A model generated the notes under the pieces. The model was not told the origin of the DNA. It saw only the letters and a program-made list of their open reading frames with translations, and did no database searches. From NCBI GenBank assembly GCA_025331435.1, contig JAIWNI010000315.1, positions 1-11,687 of the forward strand: a stretch of DNA of 11,687 bases. The letters are read 5' to 3'. Positions within the stretch are counted from its first letter, which is position 1. Each line of letters opens with the position of its first letter. Made by a program: the position numbers and the translations under genes. Source of the DNA: Choanephora cucurbitarum. Lineage: Eukaryota; Mucoromycota; Mucoromycetes; Mucorales; Choanephoraceae. Shown piece after piece: positions 1-8,700 of the stretch.

Positions 1-338
1 GTATTGTATTTCAGTTTGATTGGTAGTAGCTTGATGGCATCGATTGGTATCACACGTATGAATAAATGTTACAAGCTTTCAACATCACAGAAGAATTGAT
101 GAGTGAGTTAGGGAATGCATATTGAAGAGAGGGCTTTGAGGTAATGATGGATTAAAAGACTTGGATAAGATCTGTGCATTACAACTAGCGAATGGTTTGC
201 ATTTGATTCGATCTACATCAAACTCAGGTTGACGGCCAATGTATATTAGTTGCTGATAAGAGAGGTTTATACTAGAGTATTATGTCAAGTAAAATTCAAC
301 CTTACACATCGTATGTAATACTGAGCAACTTAAGCAAA

Positions 339-374
339 TATTTGACATCAGCATTATATTGCCGATGTCAAATA
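339..374. repeat. Strong short hairpin (inverted repeat)
   Basis: TATTTGACATC at 339-349 and GATGTCAAATA at 364-374 are perfect 11-base inverted repeats. One mismatch further in, GC (351-352) can pair with GC (361-362), giving a stem of 13 pairs with one mismatch around an 8-base AT loop. It is not part of any recognised gene. Confidence 0.7.
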
Positions 375-808
375 CAAATGCGGCTTCTATCATATCACTC
401 ATCTGAATGTTTGGAATATAAGGATGTCGATTTAATCCACTCTAATGGTTGTCGACATACCATTTTGAATAAATGCTGGAATGGTTTATGAAAGCAAGAT
501 AAAGATTGCTAGTTTAATGTACTACATCGATTGAATTTTTATACTTTCGAGATGATAGGGACAGAATGATATCTATAGTCGAATGTGTGTATAACCTACA
601 GTTTTAAATATTATTCTACATCATTTGCATGTCAGTGAACACTTTGTATTTACCTTTTTTGGTAGTTTTGTCAACAAGATCGTCAACGCAAATACCTTAT
701 ACGTTTTGTTTAATCCATATTTGGCATTTTAAATGATTTGCTTCGTCATCTTATTGGCTGTATGATGACGTGTCGTAATGTTATTTTATTTTCCCAGTGT
801 ATTTGGCA

Positions 809-852
809 TTTTCCTTTTCCTTTTCCTTTTCTCTTTATTTTATTTTTTTCTC
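809..852 (+). repeat. Pyrimidine tract with CCTTTT tandem units
   Basis: Three consecutive CCTTTT units (813-830) sit inside an almost pure C/T run. Such tracts can be promoter elements or simple-sequence expansions. No gene start close downstream supports a promoter role here. Confidence 0.6.
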
Positions 853-1113
853 ATACACTCATGTCGACCATTTTGTAGAGTGAATACGCTTAGCTGTCGA
901 ATACACGTTACGAGAAGTCAGTACACTTCTATTTCAGAATAAACATTTGCGCTATACAATTCAATCACTTTGAAAAAGCCGTCAATCAGTTTCTCTTTGA
1001 AACAGACCTTCCTCCTTGAACCGACAGACCTTAGAGATGCTATATGACTCTTTATTTTTCCTGCAAGTCAATAGTAACTATGACCACAATTTTATCTCAT
1101 ACATGTACTGACT

Positions 1114-1489
1114 ATGTTTCTTTTGTCTTCATTGGTCAACACTTTAGCCAGCAGTTCGACCTCTACAATTAATGTTACCTCTTTTGCTTACCATCTCAAT
1201 GCTTCTTTCAAATATCTGGTAAACTGAATGTGTTTTAAGGTGTTACTTGTATATTTACTTATTTACGTTGATTAGAAAGCTTTGCAATTGGTGATCAACA
1301 TAGTTGACCTATACCCGTTGTTTATCTCAAACCAAATTCGCATATATGGGTAAGCATTTGTGCAATCCTCACATTAGGAGATCAAGTTATTTAATAGAAA
1401 TATTTTTCATTAGCCACCACAGCGCACGGGATTGTGTCTTTGCACCAAACAGAGTATTACCACAGTGGGATTGTGCAAAAACTCAGTAG
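1114..1489 (+). CDS. Possible small three-exon gene, 84 residues, unknown function
   Basis: This gene appears only after removing two short introns. Exon 1 is 1114-1218, exon 2 is 1276-1349 and exon 3 is 1414-1489, ending in TAG. Intron 1 (57 nt) starts GTAAAC and ends GATTAG; intron 2 (64 nt) starts GTAAGC and ends CATTAG. Both sizes match the introns of the transposase gene at 5763. The exons total 255 nt, exactly 85 codons. The N-terminus (MFLLSSLVNTLASSSTST) could be a weak signal peptide followed by a Ser/Thr stretch. The middle is hydrophobic (residues 36-59) and the C-terminus holds two Cys (residues 66 and 79). An AATAAA begins four bases after the stop. I do not recognise the family. 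Against it: the protein is short, there is no clear TATA box, and a second frame of exon 3 is also open. A chance assembly of open segments is quite possible. Confidence 0.3.
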
Positions 1490-1492
1490 ACA

Positions 1493-1498
1493 AATAAA
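1493..1498 (+). promoter_or_regulatory. Candidate poly(A) signal AATAAA
   Basis: AATAAA just after the stop of the putative small gene at 1114-1489. It is closer to the stop than usual, but a poly(A) site 10-30 bases further on is possible. AATAAA is frequent by chance in DNA this AT-rich. Confidence 0.25.
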
Positions 1499-1505
1499 GG
1501 ATTGA

Positions 1506-2068
1506 GGTTTTCAGTAAAATTGTATAGTCAGATGCTTGTTTTTATTGTTGCATTCAACTCAGAACCGTTCAAAGTGGCTATATGTTGACTATGGTAGATT
1601 TTTGAGATGTTGAGTTTTCAGCTGTTTAACAGTGCAATTTTGCTAGTAAGGAAATGGTAGGAAAGTCGTCAAGATTAGGTTTTTTCATGTCGTAACAAAA
1701 AGAAGAGAGTGGTGAGAAAAAAAGATAGTTCGTGGAACAAAAGTGGTTCTAAAAATGATGAGAGTAAGAAATCTCTTTATGGTGAAAAGGTTTTAGATTT
1801 TTAGGGATAGACATAATTGTCAGATTGATTGGGATAGTGAGATATCATGAGCCAATCATAAGCAACTTGTCCTGATTGTATTATTACAGATTCAAAGGTC
1901 TTAATTAAAGACGATTACTTGGTTATTAAACGATGTGACCAATAAATGCAAATGGTCTTCATTCGCTTAACTATTACACACAATGATAAAAACCAAACAA
2001 ACAATAGTATCTCAATTGTATGTATCGCTTTCATAACTTAGTTTATTTCTAACAAGTTTCGTTTTATG
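1506..2068. other. AT-rich intergenic stretch
   Basis: No gene supported. A short Lys/Ser-rich open stretch on the plus strand (about 1680-1815, with residues such as NKKKRVVRKKD) has no start codon and no recognisable motif. The rest is AT-rich without repeats that I can see. Confidence 0.4.
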
Positions 2069-2607
2069 CTATATATATTCGCGCCCATAAGCAAGCAACG
2101 AAAATAGCCTGACTATCCATTCCATCACTCGAGACAAAAGACGATGTAACTCTTGATCAAGGGGTAAACAATTCTGAATACGACTATGTTGATTCTCATA
2201 CAATAGTAAAATATAACCGGTCCTTACGTTGTTCGTTTTGTTTAAACAAGATGAGTCCATCGTATCGCGAACCATGCAATTCGAAAGTTGTGCTGTTTCC
2301 TGAATCACTAGTATGTCACATATACTATTGTTATTGGCATTTGTCAAGTGTAAATACTGTGATCATCAATGCTTGAAGCTTCTGGGGCTACCATGTTTAA
2401 TTTGGATTGCATAATTAAGTTGGTAAAGTTCTTCACTTTTTCTGCGTACAACTTGAAGCATATTCGATTCTATAATGTTTGATAACGAGGTTGTTCTTTT
2501 GTCAATTCCGAAAATAAAAAGCTAAGACTGTCTAAGTCATAATCATCTAAGAAGTTTGTGTCAGTTCTAGGTTCAGTGAGGTAAGCGGTACGAAACCACC
2601 TTATATA
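2069..2607 (-). pseudogene. Broken coding-like sequence, possibly a LINE endonuclease relic
   Basis: Three open segments in different frames follow each other on the minus strand. They run from 2607 (after a CTTTAG acceptor-like site) to a TAG at 2472-2470, then on to a TGA at 2368-2366, then from 2347 to 2069 (92 codons). The last segment contains CDILVIQETAQ, which fits the DIxxLQET pattern at the N-terminal end of the apurinic-type endonuclease of non-LTR retrotransposons. It is followed by a GYILLLYEN stretch that could be the next beta strand. The earlier segments (for example DDYDLDSLSFLFSEL and LQVVRRKSEELYQLNYAIQ) look like protein but are unrecognised. No reverse transcriptase motif is visible nearby. 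If the identification is right, this is a short 5' fragment disabled by frameshifts and stops. A chance ORF remains possible. Confidence 0.25.
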
Positions 2608-3157
2608 CTAAAGTGATGATGAATTGAGACAACTACATGAGTACTGGTAAAGTGATTGACTATTGGAAGTTCTTGAATAGCTATTGCATGGCAGGCAGAC
2701 AGTTCCTACAAAAGATAAAGAAGATGACTTTAGCATACTTTTATAAGGTCACTATAATGATTATGAACACAAACCAGTCTAGTTTGTTGAGCATCATTAA
2801 CATATTGTCCATAAACAAAAAGATTAAAGGTATAAAAGTAAGAGCAAAATAAGAACAGTGGTAAGAAATTAAAAAAGGTGTTAAAAAGAAAAAAGTTTTA
2901 TAGAAAAGAAGAAAAGAGAAAAAATTAGTTTCCGTGAAAAATAGGAAAATATTATATAGGAAACGCAGTTTTTTAACCACAATTTGGGTGGTCCTCTATT
3001 TTAACCGACTTGTAGTTATCGATTTCTTTATATGGAAATCAATATGCACTGAATGTAAACATTTCTTACATCAAGTCAATTAAAGTATATCCTTAAATTA
3101 TTTGCATTTTAAAAAATAAAAGATACACTTGTTTGAATACGATGCAAAATCAATCAG
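2608..3157. other. A-rich intergenic stretch
   Basis: Contains long purine/A-rich runs (about 2850-2950) that create a hydrophobic Phe/Leu frame on the minus strand and a 71-codon Lys/Ile-rich frame on the plus strand (2637-2852). Neither has a recognisable domain, and their composition follows from the base bias. Confidence 0.4.
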
Positions 3158-3170
3158 TTTATTATTTATT
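3158..3170 (-). promoter_or_regulatory. Paired poly(A) signals for the minus-strand pseudogene
   Basis: Read on the minus strand this is AATAAATAATAAA, two overlapping-type AATAAA hexamers about 55-65 bases after the TGA that ends the gene at 3224. Position and orientation fit a 3' end signal. Confidence 0.5.
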
Positions 3171-3223
3171 AAGAATATTATTAACCCTTGCATCTTCTAT
3201 AAAAAAAAAAGCATTAGAGACAA

Positions 3224-3268
3224 TCATAAATGAATTGCAATCAAATACCTTCGTTTTCTTGTTACCAC

Positions 3269-3300
<32 letters not shown>

Positions 3301-4270
3301 GCTGCTGTAGTTGCAGCCGCAACTGTTGGACTTCCAACATCAAACTTTCGTTTGATTGTAGTGGTGGTAATTGTAGTGGTGGTGATTGTAATGGTGGTGA
3401 TTGTAGTGATGGTTGCAGTGATGATTGCAGTGGTGATTTTAGTAGTAATGGTTGCAGTGGTAATTGTAGTGGTGATTGCAGTGGTAGTGGTGGTTGTGAT
3501 GGCTGCGACTAAAGAGTTGATTTTATTAATACTATGTTCAATTGTTTACAAAATGTTAGATATACTACCTTTGCCCTTGAAGGCCTTGCCTTGTTGTGGT
3601 AGAGGTAGGCAAGCAGCAAGTTCTCCAACCAGAAATTGTGGCACCTTGTAGTGGGGATTTTGTTTTGAACTGCCAAAGCACGAAGAGATAATAGAACTTT
3701 TTCTCTGATTTTTGAAGAAATTTTTGTATAGGTAATTTTTTCCAATTTTTTTCTGTCTTCTCCATCTCAAAATCATCTTGGTAGTGGGGATGCGGGACAA
3801 CTGATATAGCATCATTGTATACATTTCAACCTTGCTTTCTTTTTCCTCGCGGACAAAAGAGAGATCGCTTTCTTGTACGACGACTTGATCGCCCAACCAC
3901 TGTGTAACAAAGTATTTTATTTTCATGTCAATATTGTTTTTGGAGTTTGTGGATTCATTTGATAAGCTAGGGCGAAAAATAAGCAGACCAGAAGACACTG
4001 TTTCTTCTTCAAAGTTATGACTAGTATCACTACTATTCAAGGCTATAAAGATATTAATCTTTAGTTATAGGCTAGTAAATTGATACAAATACATATACCT
4101 TCGGCAACACCAAAACTTGTCAGGACACTAATGCAACAATCCAATTTGTCAGTAATGTTGCCAATAGCAGAAAGAAAATCTTAGATTTTCTCTTCCAAAA
4201 GAATTACCTTTTCCTCAGTTCTTGTACAACTTGAGCGGATAGCAATGGCATCATTGCCTCTCAAAGCCAT
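3224..4270 (-). pseudogene. Three-exon gene with coiled coil and poly-Gln tail, disrupted; unknown function
   Basis: Exon 1 runs 4270-4099 from an ATG with A at -3 and G at +4. A 56-nt intron (4098-4043, GTATAT...TTATAG) precedes exon 2 (4042-3569). A 60-nt intron (3568-3509, GTAGTA...CTTTAG) precedes exon 3 (3508-3224, TGA). The full product would be about 310 residues. Residues 22-50 form a coiled coil with regular 3-4 spacing (V, L, I, F, I, I, L, C, L). A globular middle includes KIKYFVTQWLGDQVVV and, later, IPTTRCHNFWLENLLLAYLY. Exon 3 is Pro/Leu/Gln/Ser-rich, then has a short helix (LMLEVQQLRLQLQ), about 13 Gln and a basic end (RKRR). Two lesions are seen: an in-frame TAA at 4183-4181 inside the coiled coil, and a net frame change between about 3780 and 3735, where A-runs invite slippage. 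I vaguely connect the layout with multi-copy hypothetical proteins of Mucorales, but cannot name the family. Sequencing error or an extra intron could explain the frame change. Confidence 0.55.
3271..3507. repeat. (GTT)10 microsatellite plus degenerate GTAGTGGTGATT-type minisatellite
   Basis: Ten perfect GTT units (3271-3300) encode most of the poly-Gln run on the minus strand. From about 3355 to 3507 a degenerate pattern of 9- to 15-base units built on TGTAGTGGTGGT and TGCAGTGGTGAT encodes the Pro/Leu/Gln/Ser-rich repeats of the same exon. The unit length stays a multiple of three, consistent with expansion inside coding DNA. Confidence 0.75.
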
Positions 4271-4330
4271 TATAGTTAAAGAAAAGGTCATGAAAAGAAT
4301 GATACAGTTTGAAATTGGATGCTATACACC

Positions 4331-4341
4331 AAATATTTATA
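4331..4341 (-). promoter_or_regulatory. TATA box of the minus-strand pseudogene
   Basis: TATAAATATTT on the minus strand begins 71 bases upstream of the ATG at 4270. Spacing and sequence fit a fungal core promoter and support the chosen start and strand. Confidence 0.45.
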
Positions 4342-5057
4342 CAGGACAGATACAAGTGAGACAGTGAGAAATTGAAATAGGTGACCGTTCGAAATAGCAC
4401 ATGGCTTGATATTAGAATCATGATTTCAAAGCTCCAATGTTGCATGATGTGTGAAACTCATCTCAACCTGCATGAAATTTCGCTTTCAATGGCCTAAAAG
4501 ATGTACATAAATTTAGTACGAGTGGATTGTTTGGTGAAATACATCATTCCGCAAAGGACTATGTTGTGCCCATGATAGCATTAGTAATTGTCTTTGAGAT
4601 AATTTACTAATATTTTTAGAAGCAATAGAAAGCGGAAGAAACATTATTGCTGAAGTTGCGCAATTTTTTCTTATATAAATTTAGGCTTTGCATTATTTTA
4701 TGTTAATAGACATAATCTATTTTATAGATTCAATTTTAAAGCAATTGCATAAAATCAAGTTTTTAGAAATTGTTACATGATTCTATAATTATCTTAATTT
4801 TTGTTGATTTAAAGTAAACCCTCAAGTGATTCACAAAGGTAGACAGTGTTTGTCCAACATAAAGCCTTATCAGGCACGCATTGTACTAATTCAAGCAATA
4901 TATCGAGTAGGATATTCTAATCCATTATATCCAAAACACTTCATCTGAAGGCTAAAGTAATCTGAGTTTTGTGATTAAGTCGTTTGAAAAGATTTTTTTT
5001 TAAAACTGATTTGAAAATGCATAAAAAACCATGTAGTGAAAAATAAACATCATTCGC
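4342..5057. other. AT-rich intergenic stretch
   Basis: No gene supported. A plus-strand open stretch ending in a TGA near 4948 contains a possible 57-nt intron (about 4841-4897, GTAGAC...TTCAAG) with a TACTAAT sequence near its 3' end, the classic branch-point form. The flanking peptide is too short to identify. It could be a further piece of the degraded element at 5058-5267. Confidence 0.35.
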
Positions 5058-5267
5058 ATGACGCATATATCTCACCAAAAGGATAAGATTGGAAGTCTCT
5101 CTGAAGCTATTGTTGTTCAAGAAGTATCCTTTCCTCACAATTCAACCAGCATTACCAATTCAGTCTTCTTGTTTATTGACGGATTTAATCCTCTGTATTA
5201 TGTTGTCCGAGGGCAAATCATTTCTTCTCTCTTAAACTTGAATGCAAATGAACAAGATGCTTATTGA
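5058..5267 (+). pseudogene. Probable relic of a second tnp2-like transposase (first-Asp region)
   Basis: A 69-codon open frame ends in SVFLFIDGFNPLYYVVRGQ followed by IISSLLNLNANEQ. The intact transposase downstream has SLVLFVDGYQ at residues 328-337 and a matching helix after it. In both, a Gln followed by two aliphatic residues lies exactly 12 positions after the motif Asp, and a Glu lies 24-25 positions after it. DGF(N/Q)P is the form usual in fungal tnp2-type transposases, so this fragment looks like a diverged relative rather than a copy of the neighbour. Nothing upstream or downstream continues the domain and a TGA closes the frame, so it would be non-functional. The similarity covers only about 35 residues, and chance is not excluded. 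Confidence 0.35.
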
Positions 5268-5619
5268 CAAGCAGTAAGCTAATTAAGCGCGCACTTTTTT
5301 TTGGCATACAAATAAAGTTTATCTTACTCTGTACAAACACAAATCAAAGCACTTTTTACACTAATCAGTAAAGTTAACAAACAACTAAAAATAAAGCAAA
5401 GGGAGGGTGTATCACTGATCTCAAAATACAAACAAATTAAGATTGACAAACTGATCAACTAAACACACTATACCTTCAGCTTTACCTACAAAAAAAAGTA
5501 CACAAACAATACTATCTATACCATATGGATGCGTATATTGAGATACCTTGTATTTTCCAAACGCTTACTCGCTTTATGTGTGAGCCGGAACAAACGAACG
5601 CTAAACTAGTGACCTCAAG
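5268..5619. other. Upstream region of the transposase gene
   Basis: AT- and AC-rich DNA between the relic and the transposase promoter. If the transposase belongs to an element with terminal inverted repeats, the left end should lie here or a little further left. I looked for CACTA-type ends (a CACTATACC occurs near 5467) and for inverted matches in 8905-9400, and found none that pair convincingly. Confidence 0.35.
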
Positions 5620-5628
5620 TATAAATAG
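5620..5628 (+). promoter_or_regulatory. TATA box of the transposase gene
   Basis: TATAAATAG, a near-consensus TATA box, lies about 135 bases before the ATG at 5763. No ATG occurs between it and 5763, so that ATG would be the first in a transcript starting some 30 bases after the box. Confidence 0.6.
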
Positions 5629-5762
5629 AATTGCTCTTTATCTTGAACAAAAGTTTCGTTTATTTTCTGTTATACATTTCAACTTTTACTTCTGTTAATT
5701 TATCATAGCTCCTATATTTAAAACTTTTTTTTGACTTAACTTACCTTAACTTTTTTATTAAC

Positions 5763-8700
5763 ATGTTCACCGTTTATCAATGTCCTAACTGTGTCGGCTT
5801 CTATGCCAACACTCAAATGGAATTAACAGCACATATTAGGTCAGCTCAATGTACATACAATGCTGCTGTCACTGCAACTGAGGAAATACAGGCTGCTAAC
5901 ACTGTAGCCACCCCTTCAGGAAACGCCACTAATTCTGTAGCATCAGATTCTGATGTTGCCTCTGAAGACACAAACATGTCTTCAAATTCTGATGTCAATG
6001 TTGGTGAAGTTGATATTTCGGTTGAACCTATGGATGTAGATGTTAGTCTGCCCGCCACTAATGAAGATGCTAATTCAACTGGTACATAGCATAAATTGTT
6101 TTAATACAAAGCTTTTTTTTAACCCTTCTTGTGTTAGATCATGTAACATACAACTGGACACCTTCTGAACCACTCAGTGAAGCCAAAGCAGCCTGGATCA
6201 CCGTGATGCAAGTCTTGGATGAAGCCAAAACACCTAGGGAATATCAACGTAAGTTGATCAACGTTATCAACAGTCGCATTCTTTCTCGCATTGAACAAAG
6301 TACAAATACTAAGTTTGCACTAAAACCACACTTACTTATTAATTTTACTATAGGTCTATTTGCCAATGAGACCTTTCAATCTCCTGATACATATCGCCGC
6401 ATGGTCCAAGGCAGTACAAGTACGACAGTCAAGCACGACATCTGTCCCAATGGTTGCTACTTGTTTGGCTCCAATGATAACACCACCATGGCCTGTCCTG
6501 TGCCTTCATGCAAAGCCCCCCGCTACTACAACCAGGCCGAAATAGATGCAGCAAGAGATGATATCGAGAGGGATCCTGCCTTGCCCATTCCTGATCTTGC
6601 TCCTGCTAGACAAATCTCATACACCTCGGTAGGCAAAGCATTGACTGAGCTATATGCAAATGACAACAACGCCGAGATGCTAGCTTATAGGGATGACTAT
6701 TTTGACCGTAATCAAGATGAGATTAATACCTATCGGGACATCTTTTCTGGTGATTCTTACCAAAAGCTATTACAAGATGGGATAGTTGATGCCAATACTA
6801 TAAGTCTAGTTCTTTTCGTAGATGGATATCAGCTTAAAAATATGCAAAAGGCCCATCAAGTACTCATTAACTGCTTGATTAGGAACATTCATCCAGAGCA
6901 TAGGTATGACTAAAGTAATCAATATTGTCTTTCCTAAATAAGCTTATTTCTTTTCCGTCAATATAGAACAAAGGATGAGAATATGATCCAGATAACGGTC
7001 TGCCCTGGAAAGCCAAAAAACTTGATCTCTTTCTTGAAGCCAGTAGTCGAAGAAGTTCAGGCAATGTATGACAACAAGCTAATGATCAAAAAGAAAGGTG
7101 TAGAATTGTTTCGTGACCGGGTAGCTATTCTCGGTATAACTGGCGACATTCCCGGTATATCCGAGTTGATGATGGCAGCAGGACATACCGCGACATACGG
7201 ATGTCGTATCTGCAAGGTCAAGGGTCATACGCCTTATGGTGTATCCAATAAAGGCAAATGCTATCCTAAGATGGGTCCTCTTCGTACACTTGAGGAGCTA
7301 AAAAATGGTGACTTTGTAGGTGTTCTAATCGATAAATTGTATCTCTAATACATAAGATTAACACAATTAGTATAGGCTCATGGCATGCCTGGTGTACCCA
7401 AGCTCTTCACAGACTTAAAGACATTCATCAATCCTTACTTTTTCTTTGGCGACGAATTACGTATGCTTGGTCATGGTATGGGTCACATGGTGTACAAGTT
7501 GTTGGACCCCAAAACTAGCGACTGGTTTCAAGCCGCAAACGTCGATTATTTCCCCTTCCAAGTGTCTTCATCATTTAGGCCAAACGATTTTATGAAGAAG
7601 CTTGGCGATTGGATAGCTGCTAGCAAGCCTGTTTGTCCAGGTGCTTTCAACTACTCTTTTGATAAGCGTACCGGTTACTATAGGGCTGTTGGTTGGCAAG
7701 ACTTTCTTCTTTACGTGGTGCCTACCATAGTGGTGCCCCACTTAAGATACCGTCGCGCAAAGGTAGCACTGATGAATCTCGTAAATGCAGTCTCCATCAG
7801 TCTTCAAAAATCTATAACATCAAGTGATTTAGATGACATGGATAGGTAAAATACTAATAAAGTCTCTATACGAGAAGTGGAAGCGTCAAACAAATAAATT
7901 CATTAGATTTTTACACGCTTGGGCCACCTTCCTCAACAATGAAATCACCTTGTGTAGATTAAACAACCGCGTCTGGACCACCAACAACCACTTCGCAATC
8001 TTTCACATGTCTTCATTGATTAGACAGCAGGGTCCCTTAAGGTATCATTCATGTCGATCCTTGGAAAGAACAATCCAAAAGTATAGCAACCTCAGCAAGT
8101 CCAAATCTATGCCGGAAAAAGAAACTGACAACATCCTTGGTCGGTTGAATTATTTCAAAGAACTTCATTCACAACAACTATATGATAGTATGCTACCTTC
8201 ATCCTTGAGTGCGAACGATGACTACTTGAACTATCCTGGGGATTATGCTGGTAATATGCCTCAGCTCTGGTCGAAGTTTAAAGTGGAAGACAATGAGGTT
8301 GGTGTTCATCTTTTCGGAGTACCTTTGAACAAATTTATTCTGGCCTTAAGAAGACATTATAGTCGATGTACCATCAGGGTCGCAAGCTCAGATATTAAGG
8401 AAATCAAGTTGGCTGCTCGAATGCTCTCAAACGGACTTGTATATCAGTCAAGATATAATCGGTCGTACAAAACATTATTGAAAAGAGCCAATACACTGGT
8501 GATATTTCTAGCTGTTGAATCAGGGCAGTAAGTTATCTTCAAAAAAAGTTGTGTTACGTCTTGTCCTTACCAAACTCAAAATTAATAGAATTCGTGCTTC
8601 TTGGTATGTTGGTGAGGTGATCACCTTCTTTATCCATTCATATCAAGGTTGCTCTAAATTCCTGGCACTTATATCTGTTGTCGAAAGTAGCACGTTAGAC

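Larger units (their letters stand above)
1..1113. other. AT-rich gene-poor stretch
   Basis: No convincing gene. From base 1 one plus-strand frame stays open to a TGA at 97-99 and could be the tail of a gene lying outside the window, but it is only 32 codons and unrecognised. A 69-codon ORF at 282-491 spans a hairpin and has no recognisable motif. The 13-mer TATTTGGCATTTT occurs twice, at 718-730 and 800-812. A pyrimidine tract follows from about 809 to 852. A CRE-like TGACGTGTCG lies near 766-775, with nothing clear for it to control. Confidence 0.5.

Noticed and set aside
2741..2980. 79-codon hydrophobic minus-strand ORF
   Set aside because: Phe/Leu/Ile-rich only because the plus strand is a purine/A-rich run; no motif and no gene signals.
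3234..3512. Plus-strand frame with a run of Cys followed by Cys/Ser/Gly-rich repeats
   Set aside because: There is no ATG after the TGA at 3231, no convincing upstream exon, and the same DNA is explained by the minus-strand gene. Kept only as a finding on multi-frame openness.
3133..3651. 172-codon plus-strand ORF rich in Val/Ile
   Set aside because: It is the antisense reading of the triplet repeats in the minus-strand exon 3. The minus strand has splice sites, a TATA box and poly(A) signals that fit a gene, and the Val run is a by-product of GTT repeats.
4128..4207. 80-nt intron with a TACTGAC branch point that would avoid the in-frame TAA of the minus-strand gene
   Set aside because: The signals are good, but from the ATG at 4270 it leads to an early stop in exon 2. 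It needs a different start (4254) and deletes a well-formed coiled coil that continues across the TAA. Nonsense mutation is the simpler reading.
4941..5138. 65-codon minus-strand ORF
   Set aside because: Low-information AT-rich frame partly antisense to the 5058-5267 fragment; no motif.
5467..5475. CACTATACC as a CACTA-type transposon end
   Set aside because: No matching inverted end was found downstream of the gene, and CACTA is a common five-mer.
5846..6058. 70-codon minus-strand ORF
   Set aside because: Antisense shadow of exon 1 of the transposase.
6360..7064. Other-frame ORFs at 6360-6545 (+) and 6879-7064 (-)
   Set aside because: They overlap transposase exons 2 and 3 in other frames and have no independent signals.
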